Assembly (NCBI GenBank): GCA_000432915.1
Contig: HF995227.1
Coordinates: 1 to 57,729, forward strand
Direction: 5' to 3'
Origin: Firmicutes bacterium CAG:194
Lineage (GTDB): Bacteria > Bacillota > Clostridia > Lachnospirales > Lachnospiraceae
Length of the DNA: 57,729 bases
Positions 33,246 to 40,920 of the stretch are shown here, one piece after another. The notes below the pieces were generated by a model. It did no database searches. It worked only from the letters and a program-made list of their open reading frames with translations, and was not told the DNA's origin. Each line of letters starts with the position of its first letter. The first letter of the stretch is position 1. Position numbers and translations under genes: made by a program.

Positions 33246-34859
33246 CTATTCCGTAACGATACAGATCCTCTGCAATGTCTTGTCCTGCATCCCCTGCAGA
33301 TTGAGTCCCACTTTCTGATAATGCCTTACCTTCTCGTTCAACTCCTGCGTGATCACTTCCCCCGGAACCAGAAGAGGCGCGCCCGGCGGATATACGATCA
33401 CAAATTCCGCACTGATCCGTCCTATGGCATCCCTCCAGCCCACAGCCTTCTGCTTATGATCCATCGCCTCACGGATCGTGTATGCAGTCTGCATACTGTC
33501 AGCTCTGTGTTCTGCTTCCTCTTCCTCAACATTCAGCATACTGTTCTGTCCTGCTGATTGCCCTGCATTTTTTTTCACATTTTTTTCTGTTTTGCAGTCG
33601 GAATCTGTATTTTTTTCTTCATCTGATATTCTCCGGGGAGGCAATTCTGTCCCCTTGTAACCTGATCGTGTTATCGTACTTTTCCCACTTTCGACCACTG
33701 ACAATTTGCTGTCAATTTCCAGTAATGCTGCCTTCAGCCGGTCAAGGCCTTCCTGCGTGTCCATCACAGAAGTCATTGCGATCACATACTGCTCTGCTGT
33801 CATTTCTGTTTCGATATGATATTTCTCCAAAAGCTCTGCTGACAGCCTCTTACCCGTATAGATGCTGCCATCTCTCATGCAGCCTGCCACACAGATATTG
33901 ATCTTCGACGGATCCATATAGGCATGATAGGTATTCCACGCCCATACATCGTCCAGTATCGTAATATGTTTTAACTGTTCCCTGATTTCATAAAAATCCT
34001 GTAACTTCTCATCAAAAGCCGAAAATAAACTATCTTTCTCTTCGCCGATCAGATGCAGACACTTACTCATGGAGGCCATCATGACATAGGATGGACTGCT
34101 TGTCTCGTAAATATCCAGATAGTACTGCACACGCTGCAAATCTACTCTGTCTCCGCATATATGCAGAAGTGCAGTCTGTGTCATCGCAGGCAGTGTCTTA
34201 TGCAGACTCTGCACAATAAGATCCGCTCCTTGTCTGACCGCTGACTGCGGAAACTCTGTTGAAAATCCGAGATGCGCACCATGTGCTTCGTCAACGATCA
34301 ATACTGCATGGTGTGCATGTGCTATTTCTGCAATCGCCGGGATATCGGAAAGCACCCCTTCGTAAGTGGGAGATGTCAGTATGACTGCTTTGACATCCTG
34401 CTTTTGCTCCGCCCGCTGCAGCGCATGTTCAATCTCTTTTGTAAGTACCGGACCGACTGGATAGCCTTCCTTATATCTTTGAGGTTCTATATATTCTATT
34501 TGCAGGTTCTGGAGATATGCTGCATGGTAAACTGATTTATGACAATTTCTTGCCATAACGATCGTGTCGCCCCAGCGACAGACTGCACTGACAGCGGTCA
34601 GAATACCGCAGGTGCTTCCGTTTACAATATAATACGTATAATCCGCTCCATATAATCCAGCAGCAAATTCCTGTTCTTCCTTCAAAATTCCTTCCGGCTC
34701 ATGCAGGTCATCAAAGCTGCTAATCTCCGTTATATCTATTTTTAAAGTATCGCCAAACTGCTGATCCTGCAATTGCCTTTTATGGCCCGGCATATGGAAA
34801 GGATAAATATCCGATTTCGCCAATTCATCCAGTTTTTCATATAAAGTCTGTTTCATCAT
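33246..34859 (-). CDS. Orn/Lys/Arg decarboxylase family protein (YaaO/SpeA-like)
   Basis: 537 aa. Fold-type I PLP enzyme: YPFHMPGHKRQ at the N-terminus, GADYTYYIVNGSTCG, VDEAHGAHLGFS (PLP-ring Asp and His) and the Schiff-base lysine in QSLHKTLPAMTQT (about 222), all typical of the short, wing-less Firmicutes arginine/lysine decarboxylases. A charged insertion (about 420-470, DSDCKTEKNVKKNAGQSAGQ-type) before the C-terminal domain is unusual. Two ATGs (34859, 34856); the ribosome site is weak. Orthologous in place to B. subtilis yaaO. Likely makes a polyamine precursor (agmatine or cadaverine); substrate not certain. Confidence 0.92.
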   Translation of the reverse strand: MMKQTLYEKLDELAKSDIYPFHMPGHKRQLQDQQFGDTLKIDITEISSFDDLHEPEGILKEEQEFAAGLYGADYTYYIVNGSTCGILTAVSAVCRWGDTIVMARNCHKSVYHAAYLQNLQIEYIEPQRYKEGYPVGPVLTKEIEHALQRAEQKQDVKAVILTSPTYEGVLSDIPAIAEIAHAHHAVLIVDEAHGAHLGFSTEFPQSAVRQGADLIVQSLHKTLPAMTQTALLHICGDRVDLQRVQYYLDIYETSSPSYVMMASMSKCLHLIGEEKDSLFSAFDEKLQDFYEIREQLKHITILDDVWAWNTYHAYMDPSKINICVAGCMRDGSIYTGKRLSAELLEKYHIETEMTAEQYVIAMTSVMDTQEGLDRLKAALLEIDSKLSVVESGKSTITRSGYKGTELPPRRISDEEKNTDSDCKTEKNVKKNAGQSAGQNSMLNVEEEEAEHRADSMQTAYTIREAMDHKQKAVGWRDAIGRISAEFVIVYPPGAPLLVPGEVITQELNEKVRHYQKVGLNLQGMQDKTLQRICIVTE

Positions 34860-34979
34860 TCTATCCGTTTATCCGATTTCTGTATCATTCCATAATTCTG
34901 ACTGCATATCCGTTTTCTGTGCCTGAATTTTATATATCAACTGATCCTGACATGCCGTGTATACAAAGTCCCGTCAAAT

Positions 34980-35534
34980 TTATTTTTTCGTTTTCTTCCC
35001 ATGCAGATGCAATGTTTCCATCAGGGAACAATATTTATCCGCTGCTGTCACGATCCATGCTTCCCTGCACATCGGTGGGATGACTGTCAGCGGCCACATA
35101 TGTTTCTTAATGATATCCTGTTCCCTTGGGGTCAGTCTGAAATCCTTTTTGGCGTTTTTCAAAGCTGTGCCCGGATGGGTAAAACCATGCAATTCATAAA
35201 ATTTATAAAATCTGCTTGGCCTGATCTTATTTTTGTGCCAGTCATACAGAAAATAATCATGCAGAAGTGCACCTCTGACAATTGCCTTATCGTTTGTGTG
35301 AAACGGCAACATATGGCTGATCCTCAGAGCAGTCAGCGCTACGCTGATACTGTGCTTTCTGACAGATACATCCCCATGCTGGACAAATTTAGCTGTTTTT
35401 TTAAAATTAGGCTTTTGAAAAATATCACTGCCATAATGTTTTGTCCTGTTCATCAGCCCATGCTGCAGCATTTTTAAATCCGTTTTTCTTTTTCTGCGTT
35501 GTTTTTTCCATTTATTTATATAATCAAATCCCAT
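34980..35534 (-). CDS. HD-domain phosphohydrolase
   Basis: 184 aa. HD-superfamily metal-dependent phosphohydrolase: first His in RKHSISVALTAL (about 59), HD doublet in GALLHDYFLYDWH (about 90), HGFTHPGTAL and HMWPL further on, and a final Asp in AADKYCSL. A very basic N-terminus (KWKKQRRKRKTD) precedes it. AAGGA lies nine bases before the ATG. Related clostridial proteins are uncharacterised. Same direction as the decarboxylase gene, 120 bases upstream of it. Confidence 0.87.
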   Translation of the reverse strand: MGFDYINKWKKQRRKRKTDLKMLQHGLMNRTKHYGSDIFQKPNFKKTAKFVQHGDVSVRKHSISVALTALRISHMLPFHTNDKAIVRGALLHDYFLYDWHKNKIRPSRFYKFYELHGFTHPGTALKNAKKDFRLTPREQDIIKKHMWPLTVIPPMCREAWIVTAADKYCSLMETLHLHGKKTKK

Positions 35535-35584
35535 GTTATCAGCGTCCTTTTATCATAACTTATCATACATATCTCAAATTCACT

Positions 35585-35671
35585 TTATGATGTAAGTGTC
35601 AAAAGTCCTAAATGCGATTGTGCTTGCACAAGTAAGCATTTTAGACTTATTGACACCTAATACATTTTATA
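35585..35671. repeat. Dispersed intergenic element, family B copy 3 (short form)
   Basis: One long hairpin: ATGATGTAAGTGTCAAAAGT (35588-35607) pairs imperfectly with GACTTATTGACACCTAATAC, and the inner TAAATGCG...GCATTTA and GCTTGCACAAGT regions pair. The ATGATG...GTCAAAAG start is shared with copies 1 and 2. Confidence 0.7.
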
Positions 35672-35807
35672 GTTATCTCACAATACTATCTGTCAACAAC
35701 CGGCTCTTTCTACATCAGTATACCATACGCTCCTATAAACAAAAAGCACATGCAAAGAATATTTCCTGTTCACCAAATATCCTATGCATGTACCTTCACT
35801 TATGTTT

Positions 35808-36257
35808 CTATTGAATCATTTTTAACAGATCCGGATAATATCCAACTGTTTTTTCTGTTCTGTTTCCGATTTTAACACTGCCATTGTCATCGATCGTAAC
35901 CGGATATTCATATGCCTTTGCGTTCTCATAATCCTTGTCCTTGATCAATACAAATACAAGCTGATCTTCATTTCCCTTTGATACATTATAGGTATAAGAA
36001 TACTTTTGAATATATGTATCACTGAAAATATTATTTTCAAATCTGGACGCGGATTCTGAAAGTGCGCCATTCGTTATGAAATATTTCCATTCATATCCCT
36101 GACTCTGATCTGCTTTCAATACAGCTTTTACCGTTTTTCCATCTGCATCCACTGATACCTGTATGGTCGTTTCTGCTTTTACAAAAGAACAACCTGTCAG
36201 TAAACACAATGTCGCCATGATTAATACAATTGATACAACTTTTTTCATCCTTTTCAT
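35808..36257 (-). CDS. Small lipoprotein, possibly chagasin-like
   Basis: 149 aa. Lipoprotein signal with lipobox LLTGC (Cys23). The mature part is beta-rich and about 125 residues. The segment DQSQGYEWKYFITN and the later GNEDQLVFVLIKD...AYEYPVTI loosely resemble chagasin-type cysteine-protease inhibitors (GYxW loop, and the final immunoglobulin-like strands), but the characteristic NPTTGY loop is not intact, so this is only a suggestion. AAAGGGG precedes the ATG. The upstream 390 bases are very AT-rich, unlike neighbouring spacers. Confidence 0.75.
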   Translation of the reverse strand: MKRMKKVVSIVLIMATLCLLTGCSFVKAETTIQVSVDADGKTVKAVLKADQSQGYEWKYFITNGALSESASRFENNIFSDTYIQKYSYTYNVSKGNEDQLVFVLIKDKDYENAKAYEYPVTIDDNGSVKIGNRTEKTVGYYPDLLKMIQ

Positions 36258-36612
36258 TATGATTCCCCTTTCTTTTTCTATTTTATTTCGTTACTTTATT
36301 TTCATTTCTCTATTTTTACCTAAATAAAATAGCTATATTTTCCCTCTTTTTTCCAAAAAGTATGACGATACTTACTCATCCCCTATAATTTTCAGTTTAT
36401 ATTTTCTTATTATAATACATTTATTTTGTATAGAGTAGTCTTTTTATATTTTTTATTAACTGATATGAGTATTAAAAGCAGATTTGCCACGTATTGATAT
36501 ATTCGAATTTCCGCACTGCTGCGTAATTTTTGCAATCCTCATTATAGATTATTAAATAATATCAGCGTCAAAAAGCAAAACCGGATTATACCTGCGTTAC
36601 ATAATTTATAAA
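36258..36612. other. AT-rich non-coding stretch
   Basis: No gene, RNA or repeat recognised. The stretch is markedly AT-rich (long T and A runs, TATAATACATT near 36413 on the plus strand). It should contain the promoter of the lipoprotein gene; a TATAAT is present on the minus strand but I find no convincing -35. Confidence 0.5.
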
Positions 36613-36646
36613 ACAAAAAAGCTTATCTCTTTTTAGAAATAAGCTT
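36613..36646 (-). terminator. Terminator of the tRNA-Phe/tRNA-Lys transcript
   Basis: Stem AAGCTTATTTC/GAGATAAGCTT (36619-36646) followed on the minus strand by TTTTTTGTTTT, four bases past the tRNA-Lys end. Confidence 0.9.
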
Positions 36647-36650
36647 CCAC

Positions 36651-36723
36651 TGAGCCACCGGGGACTCGAACCCCGGACAACTTGATTAAAAGTCAAGTGC
36701 TCTACCACCTGAGCTAGTGGCCC
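36651..36723 (-). tRNA. tRNA-Lys (anticodon TTT)
   Basis: 73 nt cloverleaf: acceptor GGGCCAC/GTGGCTC, D-arm AGCTCAGGTGGTAGAGC, anticodon stem-loop TTGACTTTTAATCAA with TTT, T-arm CCGGGGTTCGAGTCCCCGG; discriminator A; CCA not encoded. Second tRNA of a two-tRNA transcript. Confidence 0.97.
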
Positions 36724-36771
36724 ATGTATATCATTTACATTTCTTATGCTTTTATTATAAACATAAGAGAA

Positions 36772-36844
<73 letters not shown>

Positions 36845-36853
36845 GAATCAATT

Positions 36854-37066
36854 TGCTTGCGCAAATTCAGATAAAATAATTTCAAGAACAATCGTGCAAG
36901 TTTACTTGCTAAGATTGGGATTGAAATTATTTTGCGTTTATTTGCATTTGCAAATAAACGGTCATCGAGAATACGCAGTATTCGAGATGGGCTGAATTTC
37001 ACATCAAATAATCCAAGAACAATCATGCAAGTTTACTTGCTAAGATTGGGATTGAAATCAGCTCAA
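36854..37066 (-). repeat. Duplicated stem-loop array in the tRNA leader
   Basis: Two 45-bp copies, 36883-36927 and 37014-37058, differ at one base and lie 131 bp apart. Each core folds with nested arms CAATC/GATTG and GCAAG/CTTGC; each is closed by a different outer stem (copy 1: AAAATAATTTCAA with 36921-36933, perfect; copy 2: GCTGAATTTCA with TTGAAATCAGC, one bulge). Between them lies a perfect 12-bp hairpin (36935-36946 with 36949-36960) and a smaller one near 36966-36985; another (AATTTGC/GCAAATT) precedes tRNA-Phe. All lie between promoter and tRNA-Phe, so they are transcribed. Confidence 0.9.
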
Positions 37067-37076
37067 AACCAAAGTT

Positions 37077-37105
37077 ATTTTATCTTGTTTTCCCCCTTCT
37101 GTCAA
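37077..37105 (-). promoter_or_regulatory. Promoter of the tRNA-Phe/tRNA-Lys transcript
   Basis: Minus strand: consensus -35 TTGACA (37100-37105), 17-base spacer, -10 TAAAAT (37077-37082). The start would be near 37070, giving a leader of about 225 nt before tRNA-Phe. Confidence 0.88.
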
Positions 37106-37202
37106 CACTTTTGTACGTTAAATTTTCACAGTTTATTACGGATTTACATGGCTCTGAATAGTAACAAATTATGAAGTTTTATTTAAGATTCTGCGCACCC
37201 CC

Positions 37203-37230
37203 TTGTCCAATTTTTTCGACCATGTATACT
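37203..37230 (+). promoter_or_regulatory. Possible promoter of the amidase-deacetylase gene
   Basis: -35 TTGTCC (37203-37208), 16-base spacer, -10 TATACT (37225-37230), 34 bases before the start codon. A sporulation sigma factor could instead recognise the CATGTATACT region; I cannot decide. Confidence 0.45.
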
Positions 37231-37264
37231 GGTAAGTACCACACCAATGAAAAGAGGAAATTTC

Positions 37265-38875
37265 ATGTCTGACAGCTTTTATAAACAACCGAACCGCTTC
37301 TCCTCCCGGCAGAACAAACGAAAAAGGCGCTCACAGAGAATCAAGATGATCTGCGTACTTCTTTTTGCCCTTTTTGCAGTTTCTTTCCTGATTTTTACGA
37401 TTCAGAAGGTGCGCTCTGATTTCCGGGAAAGTGGAGATATGCAGACTGCGGATGCAATTTCCAGTATAGCACCTGCTGAAATCGAAATCGACGGGCAGGA
37501 GGAAGAAGACACTTCCCTGTTTACGGTCTGCATCGATGCAGGACACGGTGGAAAAGATATCGGCAGTGACAGCAAGGGACGTATCGAAAAAGACGACACG
37601 CTGAAGCTGGCAAAAGCACTGTCAGACGCCCTCTCAGAAAGACAGATCCGTGTTGTGATGACGCGTGATGATGACAGCTTTCTCTATCTGTCGCAAAGAT
37701 GCAAAGCGGCGGCAGAGGCGAATGCCCGCTATCTGATCTCTCTCCACCGTAATAAAGGAAAGGGCAACGGTGCAGAAGCCTGGATCAACAGCCGGGCATC
37801 CGATGAAACAACCTCTCTTGCCTCCAATATTCTGACTTCTCTGGAAAAGGTGGGAATCTCCCGGAACCGTGGTATCAAGCAGGGCAGTTACAACAGTAAT
37901 GAAGAAGACTACTACATTACCGCAAATGCCGAAATGCCGGCCTGTATCTTAGAGCTGGGCTTTATCAACGACAGCGACGACAACAGAATGTACGATGCCA
38001 ATCTGACAGACTACGCAAATGCGATCGCTGATGCTGTCATGGCGACTTATGAATGCTACAAGGATCAGGAAACCTGCACAAATACCATTCCGGATGCAAA
38101 GCCTGATCAGAACGGACTGCAACTTACCAATGCTGTGATCGAAAATATAGAAGCATTAGACGGGGAATGTATCGGATACGGACAGGGCACAAATGCAGAT
38201 GAAGAAAACCGCCCTGTTACAAGCGTGCAATACGAAGAACAATATAAAAATTATCATGCACATTTCGTCAATATGGACGCACCTCTGACAGAGGATGGTG
38301 CCAAAAAAATCTACCTGACAATTGATGAGGGCTATGAATACGGTACAACAGCTTCTATGTTGGATACGTTGCAGGAAAAAGGTGTCAAAGCGACCTTCTT
38401 TGTAACGCTTCCTTATGCCCAGAGTGAGCCCGACCTGATCCGCCGGATGATCTCCGAGGGGCATGTGATCGGAAACCATTCCACCACACATCCTTCCGCA
38501 GGTCTGCCGTCCCAGGATATTGAAACACAAAAAAACGAAATCCTGCAGACAGATGCCTATGTACGTGAGCAATATGATTATTCCATGTATCTGTTCCGAT
38601 TCCCTGCAGGGAAATTCAGCGAACAGTCTCTGGCAATTGTCAACAATTGTAATTATGAAAGTATTTTCTGGAGTTTTGCTTATCTGGATTATGATGTGGA
38701 CAATCAGCCCGATCAGGCAGAAAGTCTTCAAAAAATGATAAGCAGACTGCATCCGGGCGCGATCTATCTGCTGCACGGTCAGTCTGCTACAAACGCTGCA
38801 GTACTTGGTGATTTCATTGATCAGGCAAGAGAACTTGGATATGAGTTCTGCCTGATCGAACCGGATGTACAATAG
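37265..38875 (+). CDS. Fused N-acetylmuramoyl-L-alanine amidase and polysaccharide deacetylase (CwlD-PdaA-like)
   Basis: 536 aa from the ATG at 37265 (GAGG seven bases upstream; an ATG at 37247 has none). One N-terminal membrane helix (about 28-47) anchors two extracytoplasmic enzymes. Domain 1 (about 85-265) is Amidase_3: zinc ligands in CIDAGHGGKD, Glu in GRIEKDDT, His in ISLHRNKG, catalytic Glu in CILELGFINDSDDN. Domain 2 (about 335-530) is a NodB-type deacetylase: TIDEGYEYGTT (motif 1), GNHSTTHPS (metal HxxxH) and FRFPAGKF. CwlD and PdaA together make muramic-delta-lactam in spore cortex; here both activities are in one chain. Nearby spmAB fit a sporulation role, which is inference. Confidence 0.9.
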   Translation: MSDSFYKQPNRFSSRQNKRKRRSQRIKMICVLLFALFAVSFLIFTIQKVRSDFRESGDMQTADAISSIAPAEIEIDGQEEEDTSLFTVCIDAGHGGKDIGSDSKGRIEKDDTLKLAKALSDALSERQIRVVMTRDDDSFLYLSQRCKAAAEANARYLISLHRNKGKGNGAEAWINSRASDETTSLASNILTSLEKVGISRNRGIKQGSYNSNEEDYYITANAEMPACILELGFINDSDDNRMYDANLTDYANAIADAVMATYECYKDQETCTNTIPDAKPDQNGLQLTNAVIENIEALDGECIGYGQGTNADEENRPVTSVQYEEQYKNYHAHFVNMDAPLTEDGAKKIYLTIDEGYEYGTTASMLDTLQEKGVKATFFVTLPYAQSEPDLIRRMISEGHVIGNHSTTHPSAGLPSQDIETQKNEILQTDAYVREQYDYSMYLFRFPAGKFSEQSLAIVNNCNYESIFWSFAYLDYDVDNQPDQAESLQKMISRLHPGAIYLLHGQSATNAAVLGDFIDQARELGYEFCLIEPDVQ

Positions 38876-38906
38876 TACTTTAAAATATATCTCGTACAAT
38901 CAAACA

Positions 38907-40220
38907 TTATACAAAGGTTACCTTAATTTCAGTTCCTTTGCCTTCTTTACTTTTAATATCCAGTTTTGCATGATGCTCTGCTACAACATGTTTTACGATC
39001 GCAAGTCCCAGACCGGTTCCGCCGGTCTGTTTGGATCGGCTCTTATCTACACGATAGAAACGTTCAAACACACGCTCCTGATTTTCCTTACTGATTCCGA
39101 TTCCTGTATCACGCACCGCCAAAAAGACATTATCGTCTACCTCTCCGACCGTCACACAGACAAGCCCATTTTCCACATTATAGCGGATCGCATTATCGCA
39201 AAGATTATAGATCAGATCTTCCAGCATCTGCTTGTTGCCATATACATAACATTTTCTGCCCTCTAACTGCAAAGAAACCCGGTGCTGCTGTGCACTCATG
39301 GCAAGCATATCGACCGTTACCTGTGCAACCTCATAAAGATCTACCTTTTCAAAAGTCGTTTCCGGTGTACTGTCAAGCTGCGACAGTCGGATGATATCAT
39401 TGATCAATGTAAGCAGCCTGTTGGCACTTTTGTGGATCTCCTTGGCAAAACGAACCGTATCATCTCCGGAAGCCATTCCGTTCTCGATCAGCTCTGCATA
39501 ACCTGAAATAGAAGTCAGCGGTGTTTTTAGCTCGTGCGATACATTTGCGGTAAATTCCTGCCTCATGTTAGCATTTTTCATAATATCCTGATGCTGTGCA
39601 TGGATTGTTTTTACAAACGGTTCAAGCTCCTCATACACCGGAATAGTATCCATATGATCCATATCCTGCGCCATCTGTTCGATCGGTTCAACAAGTTTTC
39701 TTGTTAACAGCCGGGAAATTGGTGCACAGATGACCAACAGGAATACACAAACAACCACCAAAAGCGGAAGCGACCGCAGCAGGATCTGCCAGACATTTCC
39801 CGCCTCCTTGGAAACACGTAACACGCTGCCATCTGTCAGTCTGATCGCATAATAATAAGTATTGTGCGAAAATGTGCTGGAGATGCGGACTGTCTGTCCT
39901 TCTCCGGTTTTCATTGCCTGCGCGATCTCCGGTCTGTTTTTGTGATTCTCCATCTTCCGGTAATCTGTCATATTATCATAAATCACACTGCCATCTGCAT
40001 TTACAAGTGTAATTCTGATTTTATCGGATTTCAGCGTGGAAGCATCTCTTTCTTCCAGCTGTGTTGTATCTCGATTTCCTAAAATATCGGCATAACTCTT
40101 CAGATCATCGATGACCTGTTCCTGCAAGAGGTGATATCCGATCACAAGAAGTGTACAAACTGTCAGAAGCAGTGTCAGTGCGACCATCTGCATCATTTTG
40201 GCATTGATCTTCTTTTTCAT
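38907..40220 (-). CDS. Sensor histidine kinase, PhoR/WalK-like
   Basis: 437 aa. Two membrane helices (about 10-29 and 147-167) bracket an extracytoplasmic sensor; HAMP-like linker; HisKA with FTANVSHELKTPLTSISGY (His about 229; key part SHELKTPL); HATPase_c with N-box YNLCDNAIRYN, G1 VRDTGIGI, F-box ERFYRVDKSRS and G2 GGTGLGLAIVKHV. Start overlaps the response regulator stop (TAATG). Third gene of the order Na/Pi transporter - regulator - kinase, so phosphate control is likely. Ends 31 bases from the convergent amidase-deacetylase gene. Confidence 0.93.
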   Translation of the reverse strand: MKKKINAKMMQMVALTLLLTVCTLLVIGYHLLQEQVIDDLKSYADILGNRDTTQLEERDASTLKSDKIRITLVNADGSVIYDNMTDYRKMENHKNRPEIAQAMKTGEGQTVRISSTFSHNTYYYAIRLTDGSVLRVSKEAGNVWQILLRSLPLLVVVCVFLLVICAPISRLLTRKLVEPIEQMAQDMDHMDTIPVYEELEPFVKTIHAQHQDIMKNANMRQEFTANVSHELKTPLTSISGYAELIENGMASGDDTVRFAKEIHKSANRLLTLINDIIRLSQLDSTPETTFEKVDLYEVAQVTVDMLAMSAQQHRVSLQLEGRKCYVYGNKQMLEDLIYNLCDNAIRYNVENGLVCVTVGEVDDNVFLAVRDTGIGISKENQERVFERFYRVDKSRSKQTGGTGLGLAIVKHVVAEHHAKLDIKSKEGKGTEIKVTFV

Positions 40221-40900
40221 TACTCTTCTCCCGTCAGAATATAACCGACATTTCGTACTGTCTTTATATAAGGTCCCGCATCACCCAGCTTCTTACGAAG
40301 AGTTTTGATATGCATATCCAGCGTTCTGGATTCTCCTTCAAAATCTGTTCCCCAGACTTTTTCCAAAATGGTATCTCTGCCGACCACGATCCCTGCATTG
40401 GTCAAAAGGAGCTTTAACAATTCATATTCTTTAAATGTCAGCTCACATGGTTTCTCATTTACACGGACAAAGTGCTTGTCCTCTTCCATCTTAATATTTT
40501 GAAAGGTAAGTACAGGCGACGAATGGGTTCGCCCGCTGCGGCGGAGAAGTGCTTTCACGCGGGAGATCAGCTCCATGACACCAAACGGTTTTGTCATATA
40601 ATCATCCGCTCCGATATCCAGACCTTTTACTTTATCAATCTCTGTCGTTTTAGCTGTGACCAGGATAATAGGCTGCATATTAGTCTTTTTATCCAGCTTC
40701 AGCTCTTTCACGATCTGCAGACCGTCTTCATCCGGCAGCATGATATCCAGAAGAAACAGATCCGGAATCTGCTCCTTCAACCCTTCATAAAAGTCCTTTG
40801 CGCAATAAAATTCCTTTGTCTCATATCCGGCATTTTTCAGTGCATAGCTTTCGATCTCAGATATATTCCTGTCATCCTCTACAATATATATGAGTGCCAT
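40220..40900 (-). CDS. OmpR/PhoB-family response regulator
   Basis: 226 aa. Receiver domain (acidic pair VEDD, phospho-acceptor Asp52 in FLLDIMLPDEDG, Thr in LVTAKT, Lys in YMTKPFG) followed by a winged-helix DNA-binding domain (about 128-224: ELTFKEYELLKLL, RTLDMHIKTLRKKLG, IKTVRNVGYIL). Follows the Na/Pi transporter gene by 20 bases and overlaps the kinase start. A PhoP-like role is inferred from context and from similarity to the PhoB subfamily. Confidence 0.94.
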   Translation of the reverse strand: MALIYIVEDDRNISEIESYALKNAGYETKEFYCAKDFYEGLKEQIPDLFLLDIMLPDEDGLQIVKELKLDKKTNMQPIILVTAKTTEIDKVKGLDIGADDYMTKPFGVMELISRVKALLRRSGRTHSSPVLTFQNIKMEEDKHFVRVNEKPCELTFKEYELLKLLLTNAGIVVGRDTILEKVWGTDFEGESRTLDMHIKTLRKKLGDAGPYIKTVRNVGYILTGEE

Positions 40901-40920
40901 AGAAACCGCCTTCCCTTCAC

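Noticed and set aside
36883..37058. CRISPR array suggested by repeats ending in GGGATTGAAAT
   Set aside because: Only two copies, 131 bp apart, with hairpin-rich DNA between them instead of spacers, and no cas genes. They lie inside a tRNA leader.
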